A DNA stretch of 64,000 bases. Source: Saturnia japonica. Lineage: Eukaryota > Arthropoda > Insecta > Lepidoptera > Saturniidae. The translations under genes and the position numbers were made by a program. The notes below the pieces were generated by a model, which was not told where the DNA came from, did not search any database, and saw only the letters and a program-made list of their open reading frames with translations. Location: assembly GCA_033032175.1 (NCBI GenBank), contig CM065319.1:16279018-16343017 (forward strand), in the 5' to 3' direction. Numbering within the stretch: position 1 is the stretch's first letter; each line of letters opens with the position of its first letter. This document shows positions 24,310 to 35,040 of this stretch, in pieces.

Positions 24310-24628
24310 TAATATTATAAATGCGAAAGTAGCTCTGTCTGTCCTCTCTGTTGCATTTCACACCCTGAAATAGGCGATGAAGGTTTGTACGAAAAACGTA
24401 TCAAACCAAATTTCTCTCTGGACATATGGTAGCAGTCGGATTCGAAAAAATATTTTTGTATATTATAGCCAGATTCACGAAGAATAGTATAGGCTATCTG
24501 GGACTAAGCTACACCTCTCAGGCAGCCTTTAATATTGATTTTTGTTAAGTAAGTGGGAACACAAAGCGATCCCAAACTGATTTATTCGCGTGTGTTGCCG
24601 TACCTAATGGTTAGTGATACGTAAGTAC
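24310..24628 (+). repeat. Family I fragment joined to a reversed family H fragment
   Basis: 24312-24405 matches the family I end, and 24410-24625 is the reverse complement of the last 200 bp of family H ('gtcggattcgaaaaaatatt', 'agccagattcacgaagaata'). The junction has no spacer, so this is either a nested insertion or a chimeric element. Confidence 0.5.
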
Positions 24629-26880
24629 AATGGTTTACAAAAATATTGGCCCTTAATATATCTAAAACACTCCGCGATAGCGTATGCATATCTATTATAC
24701 ATAAGCTACAATAAGGTATTTTGTGACAAACATTTGTTGAAAATTAAAAAGTTATTTATGAGCATTATTTTTTGGTATGGAATATTAATCCTTACGAGCG
24801 AAAGTTACTTCATAATCAATACAATTTTATTAAGATAAACTTAGCACTTTACAGCATGTTATTTTGACGCATAATTTGAGAATTAATAGAAAATTAAAAT
24901 AATTCAACACTCGGCTCGGGTCCTATAAATATTATCTTTAATAGTAGTGGCGAGAACGAGCAGTGCGATGCCGCGATGTGACGCATCTGGCCGCCCGATA
25001 AAAATATTGTCTGTACTGAAGTATTATAAAAAAAATCAACACTTATTTCTTTTAAATTATATGCGGGTGAAACTTAGAACCCGGAACAGCCAAAAAACCC
25101 TAAACATTTTATTAATTCATTACTAAGTTTATATACTGGCAAATTCTTCGCTACTGTCGATCCAAAAATTATTGAATGTGACGGTCACGTTATTGAAAAA
25201 AATAAAAATTACAAAGAAAAATAAAATAAAACAAAACAGCATTAAAATCAGAAAGAAGACTTCTTATGTAGTTTTATTATCAGCATTTATTTTCCATTTT
25301 TGTAATAAATATCACAAAGCAAGCGTCTTTTAATAAATCGCGTGCACTTGGTGTTATTATTTAGTGTATAAGTAAGTAAGTGTAGTGTGTAAGTATGATA
25401 ATGGCTATATATTGTGTCATGTCTTTCTTACATCAAACTATGTTGTACTACTTGTATGAAATCTGTGCATATATTGCTATTTATGGGTTGCGTTTCACAA
25501 CAATCTCAAGTGATAATTAATTCGAAGATGTTGTTCGACATGAAGGTAGTAGGCAAGCAAGGCGAATATTAGATAACAATACATATTTCTCATTCTCATG
25601 TTTCAAATATCTATCGGAATGGTAAATTTTAGAGGCTTTTATGAAATGCGCTTATGTCAGCCTCATCGTAAAATAATGGCATACAAATAGATAGCAACCG
25701 CCCGTTATATATATGAAAATCGATGTTTGTATGTATGTTCCCTATAGATTCCAAAACGCCTGGAGCGATTTGGATGAAATTTTCAAAGAATCTTCATATA
25801 AGCCAACAGCGAGTTTCCTGTAAAGTTTGGTAGCGATCGGATCAATATTCCTTATGGACTTATTGATTAATAATGCCAACTTCTTCAAAAATTTCGAAGC
25901 TGTTGTAAAATAAGTAGGTATAGGTGAGAAAATAAAGAAATGGAAATATGTAGTATAAATAATTTTACCCCGTACGTTTTAACAATATTGTTTTAGAAAG
26001 TATTTTAAGCGCACGGATGAATCCTAAATGAGTCAGTCAATCAGAAGCTCAGAACAACTTAGGTCAAGTGTCACATATTGAGCCTCTTCAGCTAGCCCAA
26101 TAACGGGCCCACGTACGCTCTATTACAAATAGAGGACTAGCTACCAGGAAATACTTGAAATAAAATAAATATTGACTTTTTACGTATAGTATAACGGAAA
26201 CTATCGTATACAATTATTGTACTTATAAGTATATTCATGAGGAAAAAGAGCTGTTAAATAAATTATAATTTTTCGTTGGTAAATACAATGTCGTCAATGG
26301 TCAATAACTGACAGGAATGAGATGTAGGTAAAAGCGACGTATTTTCTCATTACACATATTGGAAAGAAGTAAACAGAACAATAGTTATGAATACTTAATA
26401 CTTATGAGAATTATTGATCCAATTTAAATATGTTTTTCATACTAATATAGGACTGAACCCGAGGAAGGATGTAGGCTACATATCCTCACGTTTTCCTATA
26501 GGGGCTAAGCAATGATGATAGAATCCGGGTAGACAATTTGAGAAAAATTGTTTTAAACACTTTATATTTTGAAAATAAAACAAGGTTCGTGAATGAAATT
26601 TTATTCATTATTACACCTTCAGAATGAATATGAAAGTATTGTTTTCATTTAAATGAAAAATATACCACGGAAACGCAGCGTTATGGTTACGAAAGTACCA
26701 AACGCGACGTCATTGTTCAATATATAATAAAAGTAAGCTTAAGGTATAATATGCAAAAAGTTTTACTACAATTTCAGATAAGAAATTTATTCAGCAGTTA
26801 TATAATTTTAAATTCACTATTTTCCCATTTACGCGCCAACTCCACGAGCGAGTTTATCGTCCTGCCACTTCATTCTATAA
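24629..26880. other. No gene recognised
   Basis: AT-rich. 25690-25830 holds a repeat-like phrase ('gattccaaaacgcctggagc'). A short near-palindrome (atgtaggctacat) lies at about 26470. Nothing else is supported. Confidence 0.35.
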
Positions 26881-26899
26881 AAACTCTATGAAAATGTCT

Positions 26900-27210
26900 C
26901 CACTCAGCGATACTAACGCGCTACGCGACGAGTGACATTGACGTGGAAAACGCAAACGCTACCTACTCGCAGCGCACTCGCCGTAAAACGTGACGCACTC
27001 CGCCTCATTAAATTATTGATAGTTCTGATTTCGCTCTTACCTGTCACCGAACTGAGCTCTTTTCAACAAAATAACTGTGCAACGAATTGTTACGGACTCG
27101 CGACAATCAGTCGAGGCGGAACAATAATCGTCTCGTGGAGATGACTCGACAATATCAGGACGGAATCGTGACGATACACTCGCTCGTGGAGGTGGCACCT
27201 AAGTAATAAC
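26900..27210 (-). promoter_or_regulatory. Candidate CpG-rich promoter or 5' non-coding exon
   Basis: This 300-bp patch is far richer in CpG than the 25 kb around it and matches no repeat seen elsewhere in the window. On the minus strand a good splice donor, cggtgacag|gtaagagcg, lies at about 27035-27050. It would follow a GC-rich leader reading from about 27200. That arrangement fits a first non-coding exon of a minus-strand gene, but no coding exon was found downstream. The plus-strand 70-codon frame at 26932-27144 has no recognisable motif. Confidence 0.3.
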
Positions 27211-27395
27211 TTTAGAGCCACTTATCACAAGATAAACTAAAAACACTCAACTGAGTATATTTTTGTTGAACGATAACGTCACGTTTTCTGATTTGTGTTT
27301 CCAAATTCTATATTTCAGATCACGAAATCTTAATATTCCTAAAAAAACTTTCTTTTTTAAATTTGTATTATTTTGGCATGTTATCTTTAATCCAT

Positions 27396-27760
27396 TATAA
27401 CTAGCGGTGGCCCTGAGGTCGAAATTCGACCGCGACTTTTTGATCATAGCCTACTTTTCTGTTTGACATTTGCAGTATTCATGAACCTAAACAATGAGTA
27501 TTATCTACATCACTTGCTGTCACTTTTCGTTGAGTGACAATGTCAATATTTTGAGAGATCTAAGTTCAATGGCTCTGGTAGGTTTAGGATTCGCAGTATT
27601 AATTTACAGATACTATAGATTTATTTTAACTTTCTGCACTCTTTCTCCATGTAAACTTTAACCATGCCAAATCTCACAATCTTCCGTGTACGCAATACGC
27701 TTAAAAAGGGGTAGAAAGCTATTGATTCATGTATTAATATATAGATATATGATAAAATAA
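27396..27760 (+). repeat. Dispersed repeat family J, copy 2
   Basis: Collinear with 14934-15215: 'gtcgaaattcgaccgcgac', 'ctccatgtaaactttaacc', 'ccatgccaaatctcacaatc'. It has about 80 bp of extra central sequence. Confidence 0.65.
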
Positions 27761-28383
27761 TAAACTTTAATGTTTAAACGTACTGTCGTCAACTCGCGGA
27801 TTTCACGTCAAAGTTACGTTTAATAGCTACTAAAAAATCAATAAATAAACATTTTGCATAATTACTTAAATACTAAAATAATAACTATTTAATAAAAAGA
27901 GTCGAGTTAGATAAACCTTTATGAGTTGTTAAACGGTTTTACTGCTTCCATACATAACGTAACGGTAAACGAGAAAACGTTATCTCGGCTAGACGCCATC
28001 AATTATCGCGCTTTTACGATAGATACCGTCGCGTCGCACGATCAACCCGTAAAAACTCATATTGTGGGCTATATGTTACTGAATATTGAACATGAAAAAG
28101 AGTGGAATGCAATCAAATGATTAAAAGTTGAATTTATTTACCGGTTCCACAGTACATACTGCAAATACAGCTTTACTGCCCAAGCCCGGTAAAGCTGTAA
28201 AGTCATCATCAGCGGCTCTGTTTTCGGATAGGGACCCTCAGGCTAACAGTAAGGCCAGATCGAAAAAAAAACGGCTTTACTGTCTCGCTTTAGGAGTTTT
28301 TAGTAGTGTCACGATCTTCTGTCATGTAAGTTTTAAATTTTAATTCATTAATTTATGTTATTTAACCCATATCTAAATCTAAA
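27761..28383. other. No gene; short jockey-tail-like patch
   Basis: Includes 'gcccggtaaagctgtaaagt' and 'gcggctctgttttcggatag' at about 28180-28230, which resemble a diverged plus-strand piece of the jockey 3' tail ('ccggtgaagctgtaaaagcc'). The 71-codon frame at 28128 overlaps it and is not credible as a gene. Confidence 0.4.
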
Positions 28384-28466
28384 TCTATACAATTAATAAA
28401 ATTGAAGTGTTTGTTTGTAATTTCAAAATAACAGCTTTTTACTAAATGTACATGAAAGTATATACG

Positions 28467-28586
28467 TGTTATGCGGTGGTCGACTTAAAAGCCTTTTTTT
28501 AAACTAATAGTAACTTTATTATAATACTTATTAACTAATATACAGTGGTACTTTGATTGAGTTAGGAAATAGAGTGAAAGGAATTG

Positions 28587-28618
<32 letters not shown>

Positions 28619-29312
28619 CTGACTACACTGTTAGCCTTAGGGGCCCTATCGTCAAACAGAGCCGCTGCGGCTTTTACAGCTTCACCGGACTTGGGGGCGA
28701 GCGCTTAGGGCACTCAGCCGCGAAAGTTTGTGACGACCCGCACGAGGGTGCCAGAGTGGCCGAACCTCGGCTCGGGCGGTCGTCGCGAATGCGAAAAAGT
28801 CGCGATCTAACTAATTCCCTAATCTTAGGAGAATTCGAGCTAACTAATATATACTCATATGCACGTTCCCCTCCTCCTGGGAGGAAGGAGTGGACCATGC
28901 GTATGTGTATTTGTTAATCGGAATGGTTTTTCTACACTAACTAGCGCATTAGTCTAACTAGCGCAAAAAAAGAAAAAAAAAAGGTCCCTTACAGAACCTA
29001 TGTACCTGTGTGGTGTGCACGTGTGTGTGTTCATACGTGTGTAATGTTGTGTGTGGGTAACTAAGTGTTGCACGTATAGTGTCACTTTGTATCGCGCGGG
29101 CGGCTGCCTGACCCAAGGGCTTCACACCGAGGAAAGGAATTGTACAGGATCGGGTTTATATAGGAAGTTATTCGTGGGTATGGTAAACAATATTTCTTAA
29201 TTAGAATTACTAATGTTTTCTAAATGAGGATGTGAACTTATGATAAACACTTTGAAAGAGAATAATATTGTCATAACTCATTTAATACAATAGTAACGGC
29301 AATAACATAACA
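28467..29312. mobile_element. Solo LTR, itself split by a jockey tail
   Basis: The insert in family B begins TGTTATG and ends CATAACA, a perfect 7-bp inverted repeat of the TG..CA form of retrotransposon LTRs. It is flanked by the 4-bp duplication tacg (28463-28466 and 29313-29316). Without the nested jockey copy and its extra target duplication it is about 290 bp, a plausible solo LTR length. No internal coding region or second LTR is present. A small TIR element is the alternative reading. Confidence 0.55.
28587..29131 (-). mobile_element. Jockey-family LINE, 545-bp 3' end copy
   Basis: Poly(T) from 28587, then the complete 3' untranslated region of the jockey family in reverse, ending at 'cttcacaccga' (29131), just past the ORF2 stop. 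The 11-bp target duplication gaaaggaattg is perfect at 28576-28586 and 29132-29142. It carries the conserved hairpin (cctcctgggaggaagg) near 28870-28890. The 74-codon frame at 28674-28898 is untranslated-region sequence. Confidence 0.9.
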
Positions 29313-29765
29313 TACGAAACCTATAACAAAAAACTCATTTTTAAAAATGTTGTATATCTGTCTGTTTGTTTGTTCCGGGTAATCTCCGAAACGGTTGGAC
29401 CAATTTTGACGAGACTTTCACTGATAGATAGCTGATGATATAAGGAGTAACTTAGGTTACTTTTATTTTAGAAAAATAATTAGGGTTGCGCACAAATAAA
29501 AAAAATGTTAATGGTGAATCAATTCGGGCGGTTAAAAATGACTTATGCTGAGTAAACCTTAAGAGAAATGGCAAATTAATATACTACATAATTAATAATT
29601 ATAGGCATTAAAAAAACCTCCAAAAGTCAGCGAGAGTATACATGTATCTTCTAAGGAACACCCCACAATAAGCATTTTTGTCTTTAAACTAGCCGGGAAC
29701 GGGGGAGCAAGATTCGCGCGGGCATTCTGTAGTCCACGTGAGCGAAGCCACGGGCACAGCTAGTA

Positions 29766-30023
29766 GATAATAAAATATTATAAGGAATATTCTTCTTTTC
29801 GTTTTAAGACGCTATTCGCCGGCCTGGTGCGATGATGCAGAATATAGAAAAATATCGAATGTTTTGATATCAATATAAGGTTCCCTAGAACCATCAGTGT
29901 ATTGATGTTTCCATATTTGTATACAAGTTTTCCTAAAAAAAGGCGCCCAATGGATACCTTTTGTTTTTTATTTCGATAAAATTTATGGGACATCGAAAAT
30001 TACTTATCGGTATAGTAATATCG
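29766..30023. other. No feature recognised
   Basis: Short AT-rich spacer between the nested family B copy and the minisatellite. The 71-codon minus-strand frame at 29778-29993 has no motif. Confidence 0.4.
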
Positions 30024-30212
30024 CTCACTTATATACCAAACAAGTAATTAGCTCACTCATATACCAAACAAGTGATTAGCTCACTCATATACCAAACAAG
30101 TGATTAGCTCACTCATATACCAAACAAGTGATTAGCTCACTCATATACCAAACAAGTGATTGGCTCACTCGTATACCAAACAAGTGATTAGCTCTCTCAT
30201 ATACCAAACAAC
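30024..30212. repeat. 28-bp minisatellite, about 7 units
   Basis: The unit gctcactcatataccaaaca plus agtgatta is repeated about seven times with few changes (acttat, ctcgt and ctctctcat variants; tgg for tag once). The array ends directly at a family B copy. High identity between units suggests recent turnover. Confidence 0.95.
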
Positions 30213-30495
30213 CAAACCATGACCAGTTTTTTATGTGCGTAACCCAAATTCTTTTTCTAAAATAAAAGTAACCTAAGTTACTCCCTATATCATCAGCTAT
30301 CTATCTATCAGTGAAAGTCCCGTCAAAATCGGTTCAACCGTTTCGGAGATTACCCGGAACAAACAGACAGACAAAAAAAAAGGCTTTTTTTATAGGTATA
30401 GTATATACTTTCATATGCATTTAGTAAAAAACTGTTATTTTGACATTACAAACAAACACTTTTCAATTTTATTAATTGTATATAGAGTATATAGA
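30213..30495 (-). repeat. Helitron-like family B copy, truncated
   Basis: Covers the AT-rich half of family B in reverse: 'agtgaaagtcccgtcaaaat', 'cggttcaaccgtttcggag', 'tgcatttagtaaaaaactg' to 'attaattgtatatagag'. The CTAG-end half is replaced by the minisatellite. Confidence 0.75.
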
Positions 30496-30837
30496 TATTG
30501 TAATATAAACGCAAAAAGTAGGTAAGTACTGGATAGATTTTGATCTTTTTTTGTTTTTGTTTTAGTCCTTAGATACTTGGTCCTTATCTAAAAAATAATT
30601 ATCACGATGTCTTCATTAAAATAACATTAAGTAATTTACAGTAACATTAACTAATTAAGATACTACGACTTTATAAGCTCTGCACGTACAGAAATGTGTG
30701 TTAATATAATAAACAAGGCAGACGAAGACGCGGGTATCAGCTAGTAATAACTACTTACCAGAAGCCGGCATTTTGCTTACCTGGAAATATGAAATAAATG
30801 ATTAAATCATTGTAAGATAATTTTTAGTTTTGAGAGA

Positions 30838-31010
30838 TACACCAAGTATCTTCAAATACACATTACAGTAAAATAGGATCACCTTTGAGTTATCCACTTT
30901 CGAACGAATAACGAATCACCTAGATTGGTTCATAAACAAAGAAATTATACCCGAACATCCAGAATGACAAATACTGTCGAACTGAGAAACTCCTCCTTTT
31001 TTTGAAAAAT
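30838..31010 (+). repeat. Dispersed repeat family G, copy 4 (diverged)
   Basis: 'aaaataggatcacctttgag', 'ttggttcataaacaaagaaa', 'gaactgagaaactcctcctt' are the family G landmarks with many changes. Confidence 0.5.
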
Positions 31011-31679
31011 ATAATAAAATAATGTCTCGATATCGGGGACGCGTTTCGAATTCATTGTTCATTTGTAATTAAGCATATTTATTAAAAAGGAACCAAAAAG
31101 AAAAAACCCGACTGCACCAAAAAGACAATTGACCAAAAAAATTTTTTTTTTACTCTTGCTTTACATTTGATTCTCAGACGTCATGCTTAAATATGATATA
31201 CACGAATTTAAAGACACCTCGTATACTTACAGAGCGTGCCAAAGAAATAGACGTACATATTATATGCTCGAAAAACATAACCGTACTTTTTTCGAATTCG
31301 GGTAAAAGGTTAAAAGGTAAAAAGTAACTATACACGAATTTACGTAACGGAGTGGATCGCGACCACCGTACATCAGTTGTAAAACCCTCTATAGTGGTGG
31401 TACTAGTATTCTATAGTGGAACGCATAGGCATAGGCATCATCCGATGTATATCCATGAATCAAACCGAGTGGTAGAATATCATCTATTAGGTGAAGTTCT
31501 GTGTCGCTCCACAGTGAGGCATCTCTTTTCGTTTGTCGCATTTCGGGTTTACTCATGTCCATTCATCTGGCGGTTGGCTTGCAAGCTTGTATGACAGCAA
31601 ATGCGATATATTTACTATTACTACACCAATGACTATGTTGCTGTTACTTTAAAAAAAATTTAACGAACACTCCAAAGTC
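31011..31679. other. No gene recognised
   Basis: 31340-31600 is less AT-rich and open on the plus strand for 80 codons (31352-31594), with no recognisable motif. Otherwise AT-rich. Confidence 0.35.
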
Positions 31680-32011
31680 TGTATACAATTAATAAAATTG
31701 AAGTGTCTGTTTGGAATGTCAAAATAACAGCTTTTTACTAAATGCATTTGAAAGTATATACGATTCCTATAACAAAAATCCTATTTTTTTTATTGTTGTC
31801 TGTCTGTCTGTTTGTTCCTGGTAATCTCCGAAATGGTTGAATCTATTTTGACGGGACATTCACTGGCAGACAGCTGATGTTATACGGAGCAACTCAGGCT
31901 ATTTTTATTTTAGAAAAATAATTAAGGATCCTCATAAATAAATAAAAAACTGTTCGTGATGAATCAATTCGGGCGCTTAAATGCCTTACGCTGAGTAAAC
32001 CTTATGAGATA
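31680..32011 (+). repeat. Helitron-like family B copy, cut by the Tc1-like element
   Basis: 'tatacaattaataaaattga' to 'gctgagtaaaccttatgaga', the AT-rich 330 bp of family B. It stops at the TA where the Tc1-like element begins. I could not identify the missing part with confidence on the other side (35211 onward). Confidence 0.7.
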
Positions 32012-32382
32012 CAGTGGTGGTCATATATTTAGAAACACTTGAATACAGAAAGTATAACTTCAAAGTACAAAGATTCGTAAAAAAATATACACATTCAATA
32101 ATTAATAATCATGCAATAATATAGCAACTCAAATAAAAAACTCATTATGTGCAAAAAATATAAAACATATCTTCCTTTTAATTACAAAATTAGTCTTACA
32201 CATGTAGGAATTTATTTTCTGTTACTGGCCGCTTGGAAGCCTAATTAGAATCATTTTAAAAAAGCATCTCAATCTCAAAGCTCGTTCTTTTTTTGAAATT
32301 GGAGAGTAATATTTATTTCTTGGCTTTTTCTATTATTTTGACTGCAATTCAAAATTTAATCAAAATTTTATTTTGTTCAAAA

Positions 32383-33185
32383 TGGGCAAAAATAAAAGTT
32401 GTGACGCGTCAACTAGGCAAATAATTGTTAATTTACAATTTCAATAAACCCCCTTACCTTTTACACCTACCAATATTTATCTCTGCATCACCTAACGGTT
32501 GACTGGCAGAGAATGCCTTAGGCATTAAGTTCGCCAGTGCGTATTTAACGCATAGTATGTAAATAAATAAATATAGATCATAAGTGAGCGGACAGAAGAA
32601 TAGCTGAGCATTTAAATTGTGTTGTTAAGAAAGTTTTTAATGCAATTGATAATTATAAAATAGATGGAACTGTTGAAAATGTTCTTAGAAAGGATCGGTC
32701 AAGAAAAACCTCTCCCAGAGAAGATATGCTAAATCTTTCGTGTTGCTAAAAAAGACCCAAGTAAAGCCTCCAACCAGATTAAAAGTGATGATGACCCGAG
32801 AAACATCTCGTCAAGACTGATACGCCGAAGATTAGTGGAAGCTAAATTGTTTGGAAGAATCTCGAATTGGACGGTACGAGAATGGAAAAAAGTGTCATTT
32901 TCAGATGAAACAAAAATAAATATGGTAAATTCCGATGGAAAGCGCTATGTTAGACGTCCTGTAATCAATGCTTTTAATTATAAATACACAAGCGAGTATA
33001 GACAAGCACGGTAACATTAAAGTTTGGGGGTGTTCTTCCTGGTGTGGAGTTGGACCCGTTCCGAAGATTGAAGGTACAATGGACCAAAGGCAATAATAAA
33101 AATATGTAGTAGGCAATTCCCTACTCGGACGATCATTTGCCTGTAACCTGGATCTTTCAGCATAAAAATCAAAATATCTTTTAGT
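32383..33185 (+). pseudogene. Tc1 transposase, N-terminal and central part (broken)
   Basis: Tc1 transposases bind the terminal repeats with paired helix-turn-helix domains and cut with a DD34E catalytic core. A start MGKNKSCDASTRQIIVNLQF is read at 32383, interrupted by another repeat. After it come, with frameshifts, the linker RKTSPREDML, the second DNA-binding region (DISSRLIRRRLVEAKLFGRI-like, in shifted frames), WTVREWKKVSFSDETKINM (first Asp in SDET, near 32865-32920), SDGKRYVRRPVINAFNYK, GCSSWCGVGP and DDHLPVTWIFQH near 33120-33170 (the second catalytic Asp would follow soon after). The frame is broken many times, so it is not functional. The order and spacing of these blocks identify the family. 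Confidence 0.75.
32445..32578 (+). repeat. Short repeat with (taaa)n tail inside the Tc1 element
   Basis: 'ggttgactggcagagaatgc' and 'cttaggcattaagttcgcc' followed by 'gtaaataaataaatatag'. The A-rich tail and the position between transposase blocks suggest a retroposed sequence, SINE or LINE tail. No clear target duplication. Confidence 0.5.
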
Positions 33186-33189
33186 CAAT

Positions 33190-33300
33190 TTAGGCCCTAA
33201 GAAGGCACTTATGAATGTCAAAACACTACCATCGGTTCGGAAAACATCCCAGACATCGAGAAGAACCGACAAGAAACTCGATCGGGTTTATCTTATTATT
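33190..33300 (+). repeat. Dispersed repeat family C, copy 3
   Basis: 'ggccctaagaaggcacttat', 'ccatcggttcggaaaacatc', 'gaaccgacaagaaactcgat'. It directly precedes family F copy 3. Confidence 0.65.
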
Positions 33301-33302
33301 CA

Positions 33303-34153
33303 AGTGAAACTTCTTTATCGACGTATGGGAGAAATTTTGTAGCAATCGTCACGTTTTTCGGTTACGCGCCATGTTGCTTTTTTTATCAAAGTTTAGTATA
33401 GTGACGTAAAGAATATAATGTAATATATTATAATAATAACAACAATATATTAGTTTTGAAGTTTGGTTTGAAATAAGAATAACAATATATTAATTTGAAA
33501 GTGATAAAATAAAAAGACTTATTCAAATTTAAGTGAATTTATAAGAAAAGTGAGTGATTATATATTTCGTTTTATAAATTCAACACGTATGAGCATGATT
33601 TTAATATTTATTTGAGGTTAACCTCACTTTTTGATTGTAAGTATCAGTGAATGTATATAAATCTGTTAAAATTAGCAAGTATTAATAAATATGACTGTAA
33701 ATCTAGTGAACATTATTAATTCTAAAAACAATAAAAAATATAAATTTAATAATAATTTAAAAATAAAACAAAACACGATTAGAAAATAAAAATATGTATA
33801 CGTACATCTTTTTTAATTATTCGTTTTTAATGATTTATTTATTCATTTTTAATTTTATAAAATCGTTGCATTTCTACAAGATTAACTGTCATCATATAAT
33901 TGTATTACTTTGAAAAGATAATTCCAATTATTTATTCATAACTTGTAAATATAATACAATAAATAAATAGCAATGATATTATAATAAGAACAATGATAAA
34001 ATAAATTACTCATTGTCTATAATATCTATAATAATAAAATAGCTTTAATTTAATACGGAAAAAATTGTTTTTCTTAAGGCTTAAGCCTTATCTACCCCAT
34101 TTTCGTGAAGTTGCAAATAGTAGAAAAATGATATGTCGTAAAGAAGTTTCACT
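33303..34153. mobile_element. 851-bp element with 19-20 bp terminal inverted repeats (family F)
   Basis: The left end agtgaaacttctttatcgac and the right end (minus strand agtgaaacttctttacgac) are inverted repeats with one indel. The interior is very AT-rich and has no coding frame. Shorter relatives at 8409 and 12291 share the ends. It looks like a non-autonomous DNA transposon inserted in the Tc1-like element; the superfamily is not determined. Confidence 0.65.
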
Positions 34154-34254
34154 TCTTACCTGTGTACTCTGGTACACACACACATTTATCTTTTTCTTTT
34201 TTTTTTTTTTTTAATCTGGTTATACAATTTTTAATTATATACAGTTATTATCAT

Positions 34255-34876
34255 TTTCAGTGGATGTACAGAGAGGGAATCACATTCAGACATCACCGTC
34301 ATTCACGTAATCAGCTACCCTATAATACCCCTTTGACAATAAAACCTGCTTAACATGATTCTTGAACTTATTATCCGGCAAATCGCTAATGTGCTTAGGA
34401 AGTTTATTATAAAACCTAACACAATTACATAAAAAACTTTTATTTGTTTTACTAAGTCTAAAAGACGGAATGACTGTTTTATATTTATTTCTAGTATTGA
34501 AATTGTGTGTGTTGGTAACAAGTTCAAAGTTGCCTTCATTTTTCCGAACATACATTATATTTTCCAAGATGTATTGGGAAGGCAAAGTTAAGATACCAAA
34601 TTCTTGAAATTTATTTCTCAATGATTCGCGTGGTTCCATATCATAAATTGCTCGAACTGCCCGTTTTTGTAATACAAATATGGTTTCTACCTCAGCTGCT
34701 GAACCCCACAGTAAAATACCATAGGACATTAAACTGTGGAAGAGAGCGAAGTAGACCAGCCTAGCAGTAGCAATATCAGTTAACTGGCGAATCTTACGCA
34801 CTGCGTATGCAGCGGAGCTTAATTTCCCTGCCAAGACCAATGACCCTAAACACACGGCCAATACCGTCAAATGTTT
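34255..34876 (-). mobile_element. CR1-like LINE, 5'-truncated, inside the Tc1 element
   Basis: Minus-strand fragment with the 3' end near 34258 and the truncation at about 34876, after which Tc1 transposase sequence resumes. Two shorter copies of the same 3' end lie at 15549 and 18111. Its reverse transcriptase part is still open (next entry). Confidence 0.75.
34286..34876 (-). pseudogene. C-terminal part of a LINE reverse transcriptase
   Basis: An open frame of 194 codons from its first Met at 34870. It corresponds to the thumb and C-terminal region of non-LTR retrotransposon polymerases. Recognisable blocks are LSSAAYAVRKIRQLTD, LVYFALFHSLMSYGILLWG, LQKRAVRAIYDMEPRESLR, QYILENIMYVRKN, HNFNTRNKYK and VRFYNKLPKHISDLP. 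The palm with its Y/F-ADD box and the endonuclease are missing, so it is 5'-truncated and inactive. The block 'SYGILLWG...LQKRAVRAI' is typical of CR1/jockey-type insect LINEs; I favour CR1-like but cannot fix the clade. An intact frame in a truncated copy suggests a fairly recent insertion. Confidence 0.8.
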
Positions 34877-35040
34877 CCTTAGCGAACAGCGTATATCCGT
34901 TTTAGACTAGCCAGCAAATAGTCCGGATTTAAACACGATAAAAAATCTCAGGTATATTGTTAAAAAGAAAGTCTGAAACAAACGTAACACCAGTCAAAAC
35001 GAACTATATGAAGCATTTGTTCAAGCTTTTTGGTTTTGTT
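34877..35040 (+). pseudogene. Tc1 transposase, C-terminal part
   Basis: After the LINE, the transposase resumes (with a stop and a frameshift) as LSEQRISVLD and SPDLNTIKNL, then IVKKKV, NTSQNELYEAFVQAF. SPDLNPIENLWG-like sequence holds the third catalytic residue (Glu) of Tc1 transposases; here the Glu codon of IEN reads AAA (Lys), so the catalytic residue is lost. The right terminal repeat follows at about 35180-35210, where 'ctaattagttgacca' is duplicated. Confidence 0.75.

Larger units (their letters stand above)
28384..29765 (+). repeat. Helitron-like family B copy split by a solo LTR
   Basis: The left part 28384-28466 ('tctatacaattaataaaatt' to 'gaaagtatatacg') and the right part 29313-29765 ('tacgaaacctataacaaaa' to 'ccacgggcacagctag') join without gap at a duplicated tacg. 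The interruption (28467-29312) is the solo LTR described below. The right end is CTAG followed by T. Confidence 0.8.

Noticed and set aside
28128..28343. 71-codon plus-strand frame
   Set aside because: Partly made of a diverged jockey tail.
30024..30212. CRISPR-like array
   Set aside because: Units are contiguous with no unique spacers; eukaryotic context; a minisatellite.
32901..33272. 123-codon minus-strand frame
   Set aside because: It is the reverse strand of the Tc1 transposase and family C sequence.
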